Assembly: GCF_014198245.1 (NCBI RefSeq)
Contig: NZ_JACIHE010000002.1
Span: 759,629-823,628 of the forward strand
Direction of reading: 5' to 3'
Length of the DNA stretch: 64,000 bases
Source of the DNA: Bradyrhizobium sp. cir1
GTDB taxonomy: Bacteria; Pseudomonadota; Alphaproteobacteria; Rhizobiales; Xanthobacteraceae
Made by a program: the position numbers and the translations under genes
Notes under the pieces: model-generated
Databases searched by the model: none
Told to the model about the DNA's origin: nothing
What the model saw: the letters and a program-made list of their open reading frames with translations, nothing else
Shown here: in pieces, positions 1-8,653 of the stretch
Numbering within the stretch: the first letter of the stretch is position 1
Layout: every line of letters begins with the position of its first letter

Positions 1-271
1 TCACGAACGCGGGCCGGGCGGCGGTGGACGCAGATGGCGTTGGCGCGAACGGGTTTGCAGGGCGGGAGACCGTGAGCAAAGTCGTCGTGCATACGACCGG
101 TGCCATCAGCGTACGGCAAAATCGTGTGGTCCTGGCGCCCGGGGTCTGTGCGCCAAGTCTTGTGGTGATGTGAGCAGCCCGACCGGGCCCGCACATCAGT
201 CATCTGCACGGCGACGGGGGCAATAGTGCATCGCTCCCCGGGGAGATCACGACATAAGCCGTAAAACCACT

Positions 272-386
272 GCGCAGGGAAGGCCGGATGTTTGGCTTCA
301 CCTGTATGCCGCTGTGCAAATTCTTTGTTGCCACCTTTCGCACAGTGGACCGTGGGTGCCCGGCCGGCACCCGGCCTTCCCTGCGC
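272..386. repeat. inverted repeat in intergenic repeat-like block
   Basis: A perfect 16-bp inverted repeat is visible: GCGCAGGGAAGGCCGG at 272-287 and its reverse complement at 371-386, separated by 83 bp. The surrounding 1-430 sequence has no credible gene and resembles the long degenerate intergenic repeats found in many copies in Bradyrhizobium genomes. That resemblance is recollection, not a search result. Copy number cannot be judged here, because no second copy lies in this window. Confidence 0.5.
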
Positions 387-506
387 CCTCTTTCATTCGA
401 GGGTGAAATGATCATGCAAAGCTCGGGCGGAAGATGCCGCGAGAATGCGAAGGTGCGTCTACGATGACGGTGCGAGCTAAAGAGCGACAGTGCCGCCCAC
501 ATACTC

Positions 507-624
507 CGTCATTGCGAGCGCAGCGAAGCAATCCAGAAATGTATCCGCGGAAAGACGCTGGATTGCTTCGCGGAGCCTGTCATCGGGCCGCGCTTCGCGC
601 GGACCCCGTTGGCTCGCAATGACG
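507..624. repeat. palindromic intergenic repeat, copy 1
   Basis: This imperfect palindrome begins CGTCATTGCGAGCGCAGCG and ends with the complementary GGCTCGCAATGACG. Internal arms (AAGCAATCCAG and CTGGATTGCTT) pair, and a second small hairpin rich in CGCG sits in the right half. The same arms recur at 30802-30882, so this is a dispersed repeat family. The function is unknown; such elements often fold in the RNA or mark transcript ends. Confidence 0.8.
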
Positions 625-723
625 ATGCTGATGCAGCCGTGCGCCAAAGCCGCGTCCTCGCGCGCCGACCACGCACCGCACTATATGCAACTGTCATAGT
701 CTCTAACGGCTACTAACCAACAC

Positions 724-741
724 CTGACTTAAAACTGTCAT
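724..741 (+). promoter_or_regulatory. candidate PhoB box
   Basis: CTGACTT-AAAA-CTGTCAT matches the direct-repeat layout of a Pho box (two 7-mers separated by 4 nt, consensus CTGTCAT). The second half is perfect and the first has two mismatches. A further lone CTGTCAT lies at 691-697. The site is about 95 bp upstream of the GGDEF-EAL gene, a sensible distance for activation, but binding is inferred only. Confidence 0.35.
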
Positions 742-833
742 AATCGCTGAATGGAACCCGCGCCGGCGCGCTCTTTACATGCCATTAAGTGCATCTGCAT
801 TGGATGCGCCGGGAAAGTGCGTTGGGGACTGCA

Positions 834-3296
834 ATGACTGCCGCGAAGAAGATGCCGGGAAAACCGGCCGCCGAAATGTTCGACGACATCCCGGTGCTTC
901 AGCGCAAATGGCGTGCCGCGTTGAAGCCGGGTGAGCGGCTGCCGCGCTATGAGGACGTTATGCTCGGCAGCCTCGGTAGGCTCGCCGACCATATCGCGCT
1001 CTTGAAGAACGACGGTGCGCTCGAACTGTCGCGCAGCGGCCGCTATGTGCAGAAATGGCTCGGCGAGGAGCGCTGGGACATCCCGGTCGCCGAGCTCTCG
1101 CCGGATTGCGCCACGGCACTGGCGGAAGCGGCGGCGAGCGCGCTGGCGAACGGACGGCCGCACCAGGCGAGCGCTCATTGCGTGCGCGACGGCATGGTCA
1201 GGACCTACGACGTGCTGGCGCTGCCGACCGCCTCGCGCTGGGGCGCCACGCTGGTCGGCGCCTATGTCAACGAGCGCGGCGCGCAATACAATCTGCTGGA
1301 TGCGATCTTCTCCGCGACCGACGATGCGGTGATCTCGCTGGCGACGCTGCGCGATGCCTCAGGCAAGCCGTTCGATCTCCAGATCGTGCACCACAACAAG
1401 AGCGCGGGCGTGCTGCTGGAGGCCGTGGGCGCGAGCCTGTTGTGGCGCCGGATCGGCGAGGGCGGCACGCTGCTGGCATCGCCCGACATCACGGGATTCC
1501 TGCTCAGGACCGTCTCCGGCGGCCGCGGCGAACAGCTCGAGATCGAGCACAAGGATCGCCATCTCCGCCTCAGCGCCACTGCCTTCGCCGACGTGGTCTC
1601 GCTGACGATCTCCGACGTCACCGCCTTGAAGCGGCGCGACGCCTCGTTCCGCCTGCTGTTCGACAACAACCCGATGCCGATGTGGGTGTTCGACGCCGAG
1701 AGCAAGGAGTTTCTCGGCGTCAACGACGCCGCAGTCCAGCATTACGGCTACAGCCGCGCCACCTTCCTGCGCATGAAGCTGCACGAGATCTGGCCGCAGG
1801 ACGAGTGGGACAGTCACGCCGAGGCCCTCGAACGCGTCGGCGACACCTATCACTCCTCGCGCAACTGGCGGCATCTGCGCGCCGACGGCAGCGAGATCGA
1901 GGTGCTCACCTTCGGCCGCCGCGTCGCATTCAATGATCGCGACGGCTATCTGGTCGCAGTGGTCGACATCACCGAGCGGCGCAAGGCCGAGGCACGCATC
2001 GCCCACATGGCGCATCATGACGGGCTCACCGACCTTCCGAACCGCGAATATTTCCGGGAGCGGTTGAAGCAGGCGCTCGACCAGGCCGGAGGAAAACGTG
2101 TCGGCGTGCTTTATATCGACCTCGACCTGTTCAAGAACATCAACGATTCCTTCGGTCATCCCTCGGGCGACCGCCTGCTCAAGGCGGTTGCCGAACGCCT
2201 GACCACCGCGGTGCGCGGCACCAATCTCGCGGCCCGGCTCGGCGGCGATGAGTTCGCCGTCATCCTGGCCGCCGACGTGTCGCCGAACGAGGCCAGCGCC
2301 TGCGCGAGCTTGCTGATCGACATGCTGAAGGCGCCCTATGAGATCGACGGGCAGGAGATGGTGATCGGCGCCAGCATCGGCATCGCGCTGTCGCCCGGTG
2401 ACGGCGTGACGTCGGAGGAGTTGATGCGCAACGCCGACATGGCGCTGTACCGGGCGAAGTCCGACGGCGGCGGCGTGCATCACTTCTTCGAGCGCGAGAT
2501 GGACCTCCAGGCGCAGAAGCGCCGCGACATGGAGCTCGATCTGCGCCGGGCGTTCGCCAATGGCGAGTTCGAGCTGCACTATCAGCCGCTGGTGTCGATC
2601 GCCTCCGACCGCATCTCCGGCTTCGAGTCGCTGTTGCGCTGGCGTCATCCCGACAAGGGCATGATCTCACCCGCGGAGTTCATCCCGGTCGCCGAAGACA
2701 TCGGCCTGATCACCCAGCTCGGCGAATGGGTGCTGCGCGAGGCATGCGCCGAGGCGGTGAAATGGCCCGCCGACGTCAAGGTCGCCGTCAACCTGTCGCC
2801 GGCGCAATTCCGCAGCCGCAACCTGGTCCAGGTCGTGATCTCGGCCCTGGCGCAGTCCGGCCTGTCGCCGAAGCGGCTCGAGCTGGAGATCACCGAGTCG
2901 ATCTTCCTGGCCGAGACCGATGCCAATCTCGCGATCCTGCACCAGCTGCGCGAGCTCGGCGTCGGCATCTCCATGGATGATTTCGGCACCGGCTATTCCA
3001 GCCTCAGCTATCTCCGTAGCTTCCCGTTCGACAAGATCAAGATCGACCGCTCCTTCGTGAAGGATTTGGCGCAGCGGCCCGATTGCGGCGCGATCGTGCG
3101 CGCGATCTCGGGGCTCGGCCGCAGCCTCAACATCACCACGACCGCGGAGGGCGTCGAGACCGAGGATCAGCTCGACTGGCTGCGCGCCGAAGGCTGCAAC
3201 GAGGTGCAGGGCTTTCTGTTCAGCGCGGCGCGGCCCGCCGCCGAGATCGCAACATTGCTGGCCGAGTTCGGCCAGCGCGCCTCACGGGCGGCGTAG
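834..3296 (+). CDS. PAS-GGDEF-EAL cyclic-di-GMP protein
   Basis: This 820-residue protein probably makes and/or breaks down cyclic di-GMP. The order is an N-terminal PAS-like region, a further PAS domain (roughly 275-395), GGDEF (about 400-560) and EAL (about 575-815). The active-site GGDEF motif is intact at about residue 470. The EAL signature reads ESL at about 598, with an intact DDFGTGYSS loop near 715, so phosphodiesterase activity is plausible. There is no signal peptide or membrane segment, so it is cytosolic. ATG at 834 is preferred because TTGGGGA sits 5-6 nt upstream; an in-frame GTG at 789 would add 15 residues. The 3' end overlaps the convergent hydrolase gene by 15 bp. The specific signal is unknown. 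Confidence 0.93.
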   Translation: MTAAKKMPGKPAAEMFDDIPVLQRKWRAALKPGERLPRYEDVMLGSLGRLADHIALLKNDGALELSRSGRYVQKWLGEERWDIPVAELSPDCATALAEAAASALANGRPHQASAHCVRDGMVRTYDVLALPTASRWGATLVGAYVNERGAQYNLLDAIFSATDDAVISLATLRDASGKPFDLQIVHHNKSAGVLLEAVGASLLWRRIGEGGTLLASPDITGFLLRTVSGGRGEQLEIEHKDRHLRLSATAFADVVSLTISDVTALKRRDASFRLLFDNNPMPMWVFDAESKEFLGVNDAAVQHYGYSRATFLRMKLHEIWPQDEWDSHAEALERVGDTYHSSRNWRHLRADGSEIEVLTFGRRVAFNDRDGYLVAVVDITERRKAEARIAHMAHHDGLTDLPNREYFRERLKQALDQAGGKRVGVLYIDLDLFKNINDSFGHPSGDRLLKAVAERLTTAVRGTNLAARLGGDEFAVILAADVSPNEASACASLLIDMLKAPYEIDGQEMVIGASIGIALSPGDGVTSEELMRNADMALYRAKSDGGGVHHFFEREMDLQAQKRRDMELDLRRAFANGEFELHYQPLVSIASDRISGFESLLRWRHPDKGMISPAEFIPVAEDIGLITQLGEWVLREACAEAVKWPADVKVAVNLSPAQFRSRNLVQVVISALAQSGLSPKRLELEITESIFLAETDANLAILHQLRELGVGISMDDFGTGYSSLSYLRSFPFDKIKIDRSFVKDLAQRPDCGAIVRAISGLGRSLNITTTAEGVETEDQLDWLRAEGCNEVQGFLFSAARPAAEIATLLAEFGQRASRAA

Positions 3297-4550
3297 CGCC
3301 TCGGGGAAGCAGTCATAGATCAGCGCGTTGAACGCGGGCGTGATGCGGCTGCGCTCGTTCTGGGTCTGCTGCATCATGAGGTAGACCATGTCGAGCTTGG
3401 GATCGACGCCGAAATAGGTGCCGCTGCCACTGTCCCATTTCAACTCGCCGAGCGAGCCCGGCGGCGGTGGTTTTGCGTTGCCGGGATCGGTCCGCACCGC
3501 AAGGCCGTAGCCGTAGCCGTAGCCGTCGCCGGGAAAATAGAAATAGTCTCGCCCGACACCGGAGCCCGGCCCGACGTGATCGGTCGTCATCGCCTTGAAG
3601 GCGGCCGGGCTCAGATAGCGCTTGCCCTCGAACTCGCCGCCGTTGAGCAGCATTTGCGAGAAGCGCTGATAGTCGGTGATGGTCGAGAGCAGGCCGCCGC
3701 CGCCGGACTGCCATTCGGGATGATCGAGGCGGTCACGCTCGCCGGCGAGCAGGATGAAATCGTTCGGCAATGGCCGCGCCATCCGCACCAGCTCGTCCTC
3801 CGTCGCCAGTGCGAATTTGGTGCTGCTCATCCCGAGCGGATCGAGGATGCGTGCTTTCAGGAAGTCGTACAGCGTCTGGCCCGAGATGATCTCGATGATG
3901 GCGCCGAGCACGTCGGTGGAATGGCCATAGCGCCACAGCGTTCCCGGCTGCCGCGCCAGCGGCAGCTTTGCGATGCGATCGGCGAATTCCCTGTTGTTGA
4001 ACTGGCCCTCGAAAATATTGGCGGCCTTGTAGGCCTGCTCGACCCATTTGCCGCCGATATAGTCGTAGCTGATGCCCGAGGTGTGTCGCAGCAGATCCTC
4101 GATGTTGACAGGACGGACCGGTGGCACGAGGTCGAGCTCCAGCTTGCCGTCCGGCTCGGTGACCTCGAGGCCCACCATGGTGTCGGCAAAGAGCGGGACG
4201 TATTTCGACGCGGGATCGGTGAGCGCGAGCTTGCCCTCGTCGATCAGCATCATCGCGCCGAGGCACGTGATCGGCTTGGTCATCGAGTGGAGGGCGAAGA
4301 TCGTGTCGGGCGTCATGGCGAGGCCGGTCCTGGTGTCGCGCACGCCGAAGGTCTTGAGGTAAACCTGCTTGCCGTGCTGCTGGACCAGGATGACGGCGCC
4401 CGGCAGCCGGCCGCTTCTCACCTCGTTGTCGAAATAGGCGGTGATGCGGTCGAGCCCGTCGGGCGAGGGAGCAGGGATGTCCGCGGCGCGGCTTCGCGCC
4501 ATTGCGCCGGCGAGCAGTGCGGCCCCGACCAGAAATTCACGACGCTTCAT
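3282..4550 (-). CDS. Tat-exported serine hydrolase (beta-lactamase/esterase fold)
   Basis: This is a 422-residue member of the class C beta-lactamase/D-aminopeptidase/esterase superfamily. The N-terminus carries a twin-arginine signal (KRREFLVGA followed by an Ala/Leu-rich stretch, cleavage near RSRAAD), so it is probably exported folded. The catalytic SxxK is SMTK at 89-92. The Tyr motif reads YGH rather than the usual YxN, and the third motif is not a clear HTG/KTG, which fits an esterase-like member. The start is ATG at 4550, with GAGGAAG about 8 nt upstream; a longer frame upstream lacks the Tat context. It is convergent with, and overlaps, the GGDEF-EAL gene. The substrate is unknown. 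Confidence 0.9.
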   Translation of the reverse strand: MKRREFLVGAALLAGAMARSRAADIPAPSPDGLDRITAYFDNEVRSGRLPGAVILVQQHGKQVYLKTFGVRDTRTGLAMTPDTIFALHSMTKPITCLGAMMLIDEGKLALTDPASKYVPLFADTMVGLEVTEPDGKLELDLVPPVRPVNIEDLLRHTSGISYDYIGGKWVEQAYKAANIFEGQFNNREFADRIAKLPLARQPGTLWRYGHSTDVLGAIIEIISGQTLYDFLKARILDPLGMSSTKFALATEDELVRMARPLPNDFILLAGERDRLDHPEWQSGGGGLLSTITDYQRFSQMLLNGGEFEGKRYLSPAAFKAMTTDHVGPGSGVGRDYFYFPGDGYGYGYGLAVRTDPGNAKPPPPGSLGELKWDSGSGTYFGVDPKLDMVYLMMQQTQNERSRITPAFNALIYDCFPEALRRP

Positions 4551-4742
4551 CCGGGCTTCCTCCCTCGGCGGGATCAAAGCCGCAAGATGCCGAAGGCGTC
4601 AACAAGCCATCGATTGAAAATCGCGTCACGATTTCCGAAAGGAACGATCGCGGACGATCCACGCTGGGCTTCGTCCGCTTACCCGACAAGGCGCCGCTTC
4701 TCGTCCGGCTTGTGGCCGTATGGCGCAATTGGACGGATTCGA

Positions 4743-6215
4743 CTACATGGCACGAACGCTCGCGAGGAATTTATCGACCTGGACTTCCAGCTCGGATGCA
4801 TTCCTGGCGAGGCTGCCCGAGGCGGTCAGAACATTCCCCGCTGCGTCGCTGGTTTCGCCGACGGCCTGATTGGTGCTGCTGATGTTGGTCGTCACCTCCT
4901 TGGTGGCCGCGGCTTGCTCTTCCACGGCGCTCGCGATGGCCGTGCTGATCTCGCTGATCCGGTTGATGGTCTGGGAAATCGCCTTCAGCGCCCCGGCCGT
5001 GTTGCCTGTCGCGGATTGCATCTCGTTGATCTGGGCGCCGATGTCCTCGGTTGCCTTGGCGGTCTGGCTGGCAAGTGCCTTCACCTCCGATGCGACGACG
5101 GCGAAGCCCCTGCCGGCCTCGCCGGCGCGCGCGGATTCGATCGTCGCATTGAGTGCGAGAAGGTTGGTCTGACCGGCAATCTGGCTAATGAGCGCCACCA
5201 CGTCGCCGATCTTCTGTGCCATTGTCACGAGGCCGGAGACCAGTCGATCGGACTTTTCGGCCTCCTCGACCGCGGCCCTTGCGACCTTGCTCGCCTCGGC
5301 GACTTGCCTGCTGATCTCGTTGACCGAGGAGGAGAGCTGCTCGGAAGCCGATGCCGCCCCCGCGGATCGCTGGCTGACAAATTCGGCGGTGGAGGACAGC
5401 GATTGCGCCGTCGCCTGCATCTCGGAAGAAGCCGAAGCCAGTGTGCCCACCAGGCTCTTCACGTCTCGTTCAAAGTCATCCGCAAGCCGCACATTGGCCG
5501 TGACGACGGACCAGTTGAGCATCGCTCCGGTGTAGCTGCCTTTCCTGTCGAACAGGGGCGAAACGCGCAGGTCGAGCGTCTCGGGTCCAAGCTTGATCTT
5601 GGCCGCGTGGGGCAGCCGGGTCGGGTCGCCGACGATCCGGCGCTGGTGCTGTGGGTTCTTGTGGAAGATGTCGAACGACTTGCCGACCAGTTCGTCCGGG
5701 GCGACCGGAAGCAGATGTTTCAGAGGCGCGAGAGTCTTGACACTGGTCTTGTTGACGTAGGTGATATTGAAATCGGTGTCGCACATCATGATATTGAGCG
5801 GCATGTTGTCGAGCATCTGCAATTGGTGTTCGGTCTCGGCTTCGAGCTTGGCCTTCTCGGTCGCAAGCTCCCAGGTCAGCATCGGGCCGGTGTAGCGGCC
5901 GCGCGCATCGATCATGGCGGTAACCGTGAGATCGAGCGTCTCGCCGCCAATCGTGATGCGGGCGCGGTGCGGAAGGTTTTTTGGATCGGACAGAAGTCGT
6001 CGCTGGTGCTCGGGGTTCTTGTGGAAGATGTCGATCGATTGGCCGATCAAGGCGTCGACTTTGACGGGCAGCACGTGTTCGATTTTCTTGAGGTTGTTCC
6101 TGGTGGACTCGTTCAGATAGACGATCTTGAAATCGGTCATCTCGCAGATCATTACGCTGATCGGCATCCGATCGAGCAGACCGAACGAGCTGTCAGATTT
6201 GAAACGGGAAAGCAT
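4743..6215 (-). CDS. soluble methyl-accepting chemotaxis protein with tandem PAS domains
   Basis: This 490-residue cytosolic chemoreceptor-like protein has no transmembrane segment. Two PAS domains (about 8-115 and 125-235) are near duplicates: each carries an FHKNPxHQRR segment followed by a Leu-Pro-His turn and a GETLDL or PETLDL strand. The MCP signalling region follows (about 250-490), with the hairpin core QIAGQTNLLALNATIESAR. It should couple to CheA/CheW, but no che genes are in the window. Tandem PAS domains suggest sensing of a cytosolic or redox cue; no haem- or flavin-binding residue can be assigned by eye. A 137-bp gap separates it from tadG, which is transcribed in the same direction. 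Confidence 0.93.
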   Translation of the reverse strand: MLSRFKSDSSFGLLDRMPISVMICEMTDFKIVYLNESTRNNLKKIEHVLPVKVDALIGQSIDIFHKNPEHQRRLLSDPKNLPHRARITIGGETLDLTVTAMIDARGRYTGPMLTWELATEKAKLEAETEHQLQMLDNMPLNIMMCDTDFNITYVNKTSVKTLAPLKHLLPVAPDELVGKSFDIFHKNPQHQRRIVGDPTRLPHAAKIKLGPETLDLRVSPLFDRKGSYTGAMLNWSVVTANVRLADDFERDVKSLVGTLASASSEMQATAQSLSSTAEFVSQRSAGAASASEQLSSSVNEISRQVAEASKVARAAVEEAEKSDRLVSGLVTMAQKIGDVVALISQIAGQTNLLALNATIESARAGEAGRGFAVVASEVKALASQTAKATEDIGAQINEMQSATGNTAGALKAISQTINRISEISTAIASAVEEQAAATKEVTTNISSTNQAVGETSDAAGNVLTASGSLARNASELEVQVDKFLASVRAM

Positions 6216-6352
6216 GCTAAGACCCCCAATTGAGAATGTTCAAAGTTAAGATGGCATCGGGCCAGGACTGGCCCATTTCCGAAACGCGGAATGACGCAGA
6301 CACAACTGCTACAATGATCGCGCAATCCCTGAGCCGGATTGCGCCAACTCGA

Positions 6353-8023
6353 TCAGTTGACGAGCACCGCCCCGTCGCAGCGCACGCCGGAAACCCATAC
6401 GTCCGCTTGCCCAATTCCGACGCCGAGTGCGGCAAGCGTGGCTGCGAGTATCTGGTCGATCGAGCCCGTGGCGGCGGAGAGGATATTGGCGACCGTCGAG
6501 CCGGCGCCGGGCAGCGGCAGCGCGAGGGGACCGGTCGTGACGGTCAAGCTCATGTCCCTGAGCAGGCTCGACATCAACGAAGAGGTGAAATTTGTCGTCG
6601 TGACTGTCTTGATTGTCTGTGCCTGAATGTCGGCGTAGCTGAAGTCGACCTGCTTAGCCGTGGTATTGCTGATTTCAGCATGAGCGCGGCCGGTGACGGT
6701 TACGCCGGATATGTTGACCAATGTGGCGGGCGGAGGATTGGGCTTGGTCCTGAAATTGTTCATGTCGGCCATTGAAACGTTGCCGACCCAGGCATCGACG
6801 ACACCCGGAGTGACGCCGAGCGTTACGGTCGAACTGCTGATGTCGGGCCGCCCGCAGGAGATGCCGGACAGCGTCGCTGTACCCGCTGCCACCTCGACAT
6901 AAATCGGCAGATTGACAGAAGGAATGCCGCCGCTGCCGGCGAGCTGGATCGTGATCAGGACGCGCGTCTGGGCCGTGTGGACGCTCGCGCCCTGCGCACC
7001 GACGGCGAACCAGCCCGAGCCCACGGGATGTTCGCCGACCGTGGCGACCACTGAAACCTGCGTGATCCCCGGCAGGTTGAGGTTCAAGCTGGTTGCGATC
7101 TGATGATCTCCATTCGCAACGGCGGCAGTGCCGGATAGCAAGCTCAAGAGCGAAAGGCTGACTCCGACCTTCGGCTTCTGGCCAATTGCGAGGCTGCCGT
7201 AAGGCCCAAGATCCAGGAGCGATCCCGGAGCAATCCGGGTTGACTGTCCCGATATGGCCTGGGCGATGCTCGACAAGGTGATGGTGGCCGCGTTGTTGCC
7301 ATTGGCGGCCTGTTGCGTCGTCAGCATTGCCCCGATGAGATCGGCCATCTTGACGTTGCTGGTCAGGACATTGTCGTAGGTCGGGCCAGTCACATTGGCC
7401 CGCGTGGCGACCGCAGAGAGGAAATCGAGCGCGTCGATGCGCGCGTTCGCGAGCGCCTGATAGTCCATTGCCGTGAGCGAAAGGTTTGTGCCCAGCATTG
7501 ATCCAAGCACGGCGTTGAGCAGCCCGCCGTTGACCGCAAGGAGGCGTGAGCCGATCGCGAACGAAGCGAGGGCCGTGCTCGATGCCGTTGCTGTCGTCCT
7601 GATCGTGTATTGGCTCGAACCGGTGATGTAACGGGCGAAGTAAAGCGGTGTCTTTGTTTCGAGAGTGACCCGTGCGGCCGTCGCAGCTCCGGTTGCCGGC
7701 GTGACGAAGCGCCTCTCCGGCGCTACGGCAGCGTTGGCGGTGTAATTTCCAAGCTCGACGCCGACCAGCGCGTTCGCCGGATAGTTGTTGCGCACGACGG
7801 TCGCAGAGGCGGCATTCGTCGCGTTGTTCAAATTGCCGGCAGCGACGATCGCTGCAAGGTCCGCTGCGCTCTGGGCCTTGCGCCTGTCGGCGAAGATCGC
7901 GCCGAGATCCACGCCAAGCGCGGCGAAGCCGATGACCAGGGTCATGACGATCGCTCCCATGATCGCAACGTTGCCACGATCGTCGGAGATAAACCGGCGC
8001 AGGAGGTGCTGTGCCAATTTCAT
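6353..8023 (-). CDS. TadG-like Flp-pilus/secreted protein
   Basis: This 556-residue protein has a TadG-like N-terminus: a short basic stretch, RGNVAIMGAIV and a hydrophobic helix, then GVDLG and the DRRKAQSAADLAA segment typical of the family. The remainder is Ala/Thr/Val-rich and probably extracytoplasmic, with no clear von Willebrand metal site. ATG at 8023 is chosen because GGAGG lies just upstream, inside the last codons of tadE. Only one base separates the tadE stop from this start, so the two are probably translationally coupled. No other tad/cpa assembly genes are present. The pair could serve a distant Tad machine or be a stand-alone surface module. Confidence 0.85.
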   Translation of the reverse strand: MKLAQHLLRRFISDDRGNVAIMGAIVMTLVIGFAALGVDLGAIFADRRKAQSAADLAAIVAAGNLNNATNAASATVVRNNYPANALVGVELGNYTANAAVAPERRFVTPATGAATAARVTLETKTPLYFARYITGSSQYTIRTTATASSTALASFAIGSRLLAVNGGLLNAVLGSMLGTNLSLTAMDYQALANARIDALDFLSAVATRANVTGPTYDNVLTSNVKMADLIGAMLTTQQAANGNNAATITLSSIAQAISGQSTRIAPGSLLDLGPYGSLAIGQKPKVGVSLSLLSLLSGTAAVANGDHQIATSLNLNLPGITQVSVVATVGEHPVGSGWFAVGAQGASVHTAQTRVLITIQLAGSGGIPSVNLPIYVEVAAGTATLSGISCGRPDISSSTVTLGVTPGVVDAWVGNVSMADMNNFRTKPNPPPATLVNISGVTVTGRAHAEISNTTAKQVDFSYADIQAQTIKTVTTTNFTSSLMSSLLRDMSLTVTTGPLALPLPGAGSTVANILSAATGSIDQILAATLAALGVGIGQADVWVSGVRCDGAVLVN

Positions 8024-8024
8024 C

Positions 8025-8438
8025 CTAGAACCCTCCATAGGGAATGGCGGCGGAGCGAACGATCGTGGAGGCGGGAGCAGGCGCGAGTGGAAGTGCGAAG
8101 ACGATGCTGGCCGACGCATCATATGTCACGGTCACCACGTACACGTTCGCAGAGTTGCTCGATGGAGCGGCGCTGACGACAAGTTTGTCTGGATCCAGCA
8201 GCGGGTAGGTCGAGGCGTGGGCGGAGACGTAGCCGGTCGCAAGCGTGTTGCGCTCGCTGTCGGAGATGCCGGCGACGGAGGAGCGGGCCGCTTCCGCGGC
8301 AAGCTGCTGGACCCCGTGAACCATCGTCAGATAGCCGCCGAAGATCACGATCCCAAACAGCATCAATAAAAAGAGCGGCGTGATCAGCGCGAATTCGACG
8401 GCGGAAGCACCGCGCAGGCAGAGCACGAATCGAAGCAT
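8025..8438 (-). CDS. TadE-like pseudopilin
   Basis: This 137-residue minor pseudopilin-like protein has the TadE signature at its N-terminus: GASAVEFALITPLF followed by a long hydrophobic helix, with Glu in the position used by prepilin peptidases and pilin assembly. The rest is a small extracytoplasmic domain. It is the first gene of the tadE-tadG pair and ends one base before tadG. The divergent LysR gene and the 215-bp spacer with a palindrome suggest shared regulation. The family function, initiation of Tad/Flp pili, is known; the role here is inferred. Confidence 0.88.
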   Translation of the reverse strand: MLRFVLCLRGASAVEFALITPLFLLMLFGIVIFGGYLTMVHGVQQLAAEAARSSVAGISDSERNTLATGYVSAHASTYPLLDPDKLVVSAAPSSNSANVYVVTVTYDASASIVFALPLAPAPASTIVRSAAIPYGGF

Positions 8439-8539
8439 GTCGACCTCAACCCCTTGTTGTGGTCGAGGATGGGGGCTAGCTCGTTACGGGTTATTGTACG
8501 GATCGTTCCGCAAATCTGCGGGCGCCATTGCGGGCTTTA

Positions 8540-8562
8540 GGCCCCAAAAAATTTATGGGGCC
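8540..8562. promoter_or_regulatory. palindrome in tadE/LysR divergent region
   Basis: GGCCCCA at 8540-8546 and TGGGGCC at 8556-8562 form perfect 7-bp arms around an AT-only 9-nt spacer. The element lies between divergent tadE and a LysR-type gene, 91 bp before the LysR start. A dyad with an A/T centre fits an operator for the adjacent LysR protein. It could instead act as a hairpin in the leader RNA. Confidence 0.4.
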
Positions 8563-8653
8563 ATAAAGTATTGCTTTAGATCAACATTTCAGAATTGGAG
8601 TGTGTCTAACGGGAACAACTTCTAGTTAATCACTTTTAGGGAGAATTAATTAG

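Larger units (their letters stand above)
1..833. other. gene-free 5' stretch
   Basis: I see no convincing coding frame before the first gene. Reading frames across this stretch are short and biased toward Arg, Pro and Ser, as expected for untranslated GC-rich DNA. It holds a repeat-like block with a long inverted repeat (about 1-430), a separate palindromic repeat (507-624), and an AT-richer stretch with a PhoB-box-like motif just before the GGDEF-EAL gene. The left edge may be the tail of a larger repeat cut by the window boundary. Confidence 0.6.

Noticed and set aside
3576..6233. 885-codon plus-strand frame antisense to the hydrolase and chemoreceptor
   Set aside because: It is a shadow of GC-rich codon bias on the opposite strand, spans two real genes and an intergenic gap, and shows no domains.
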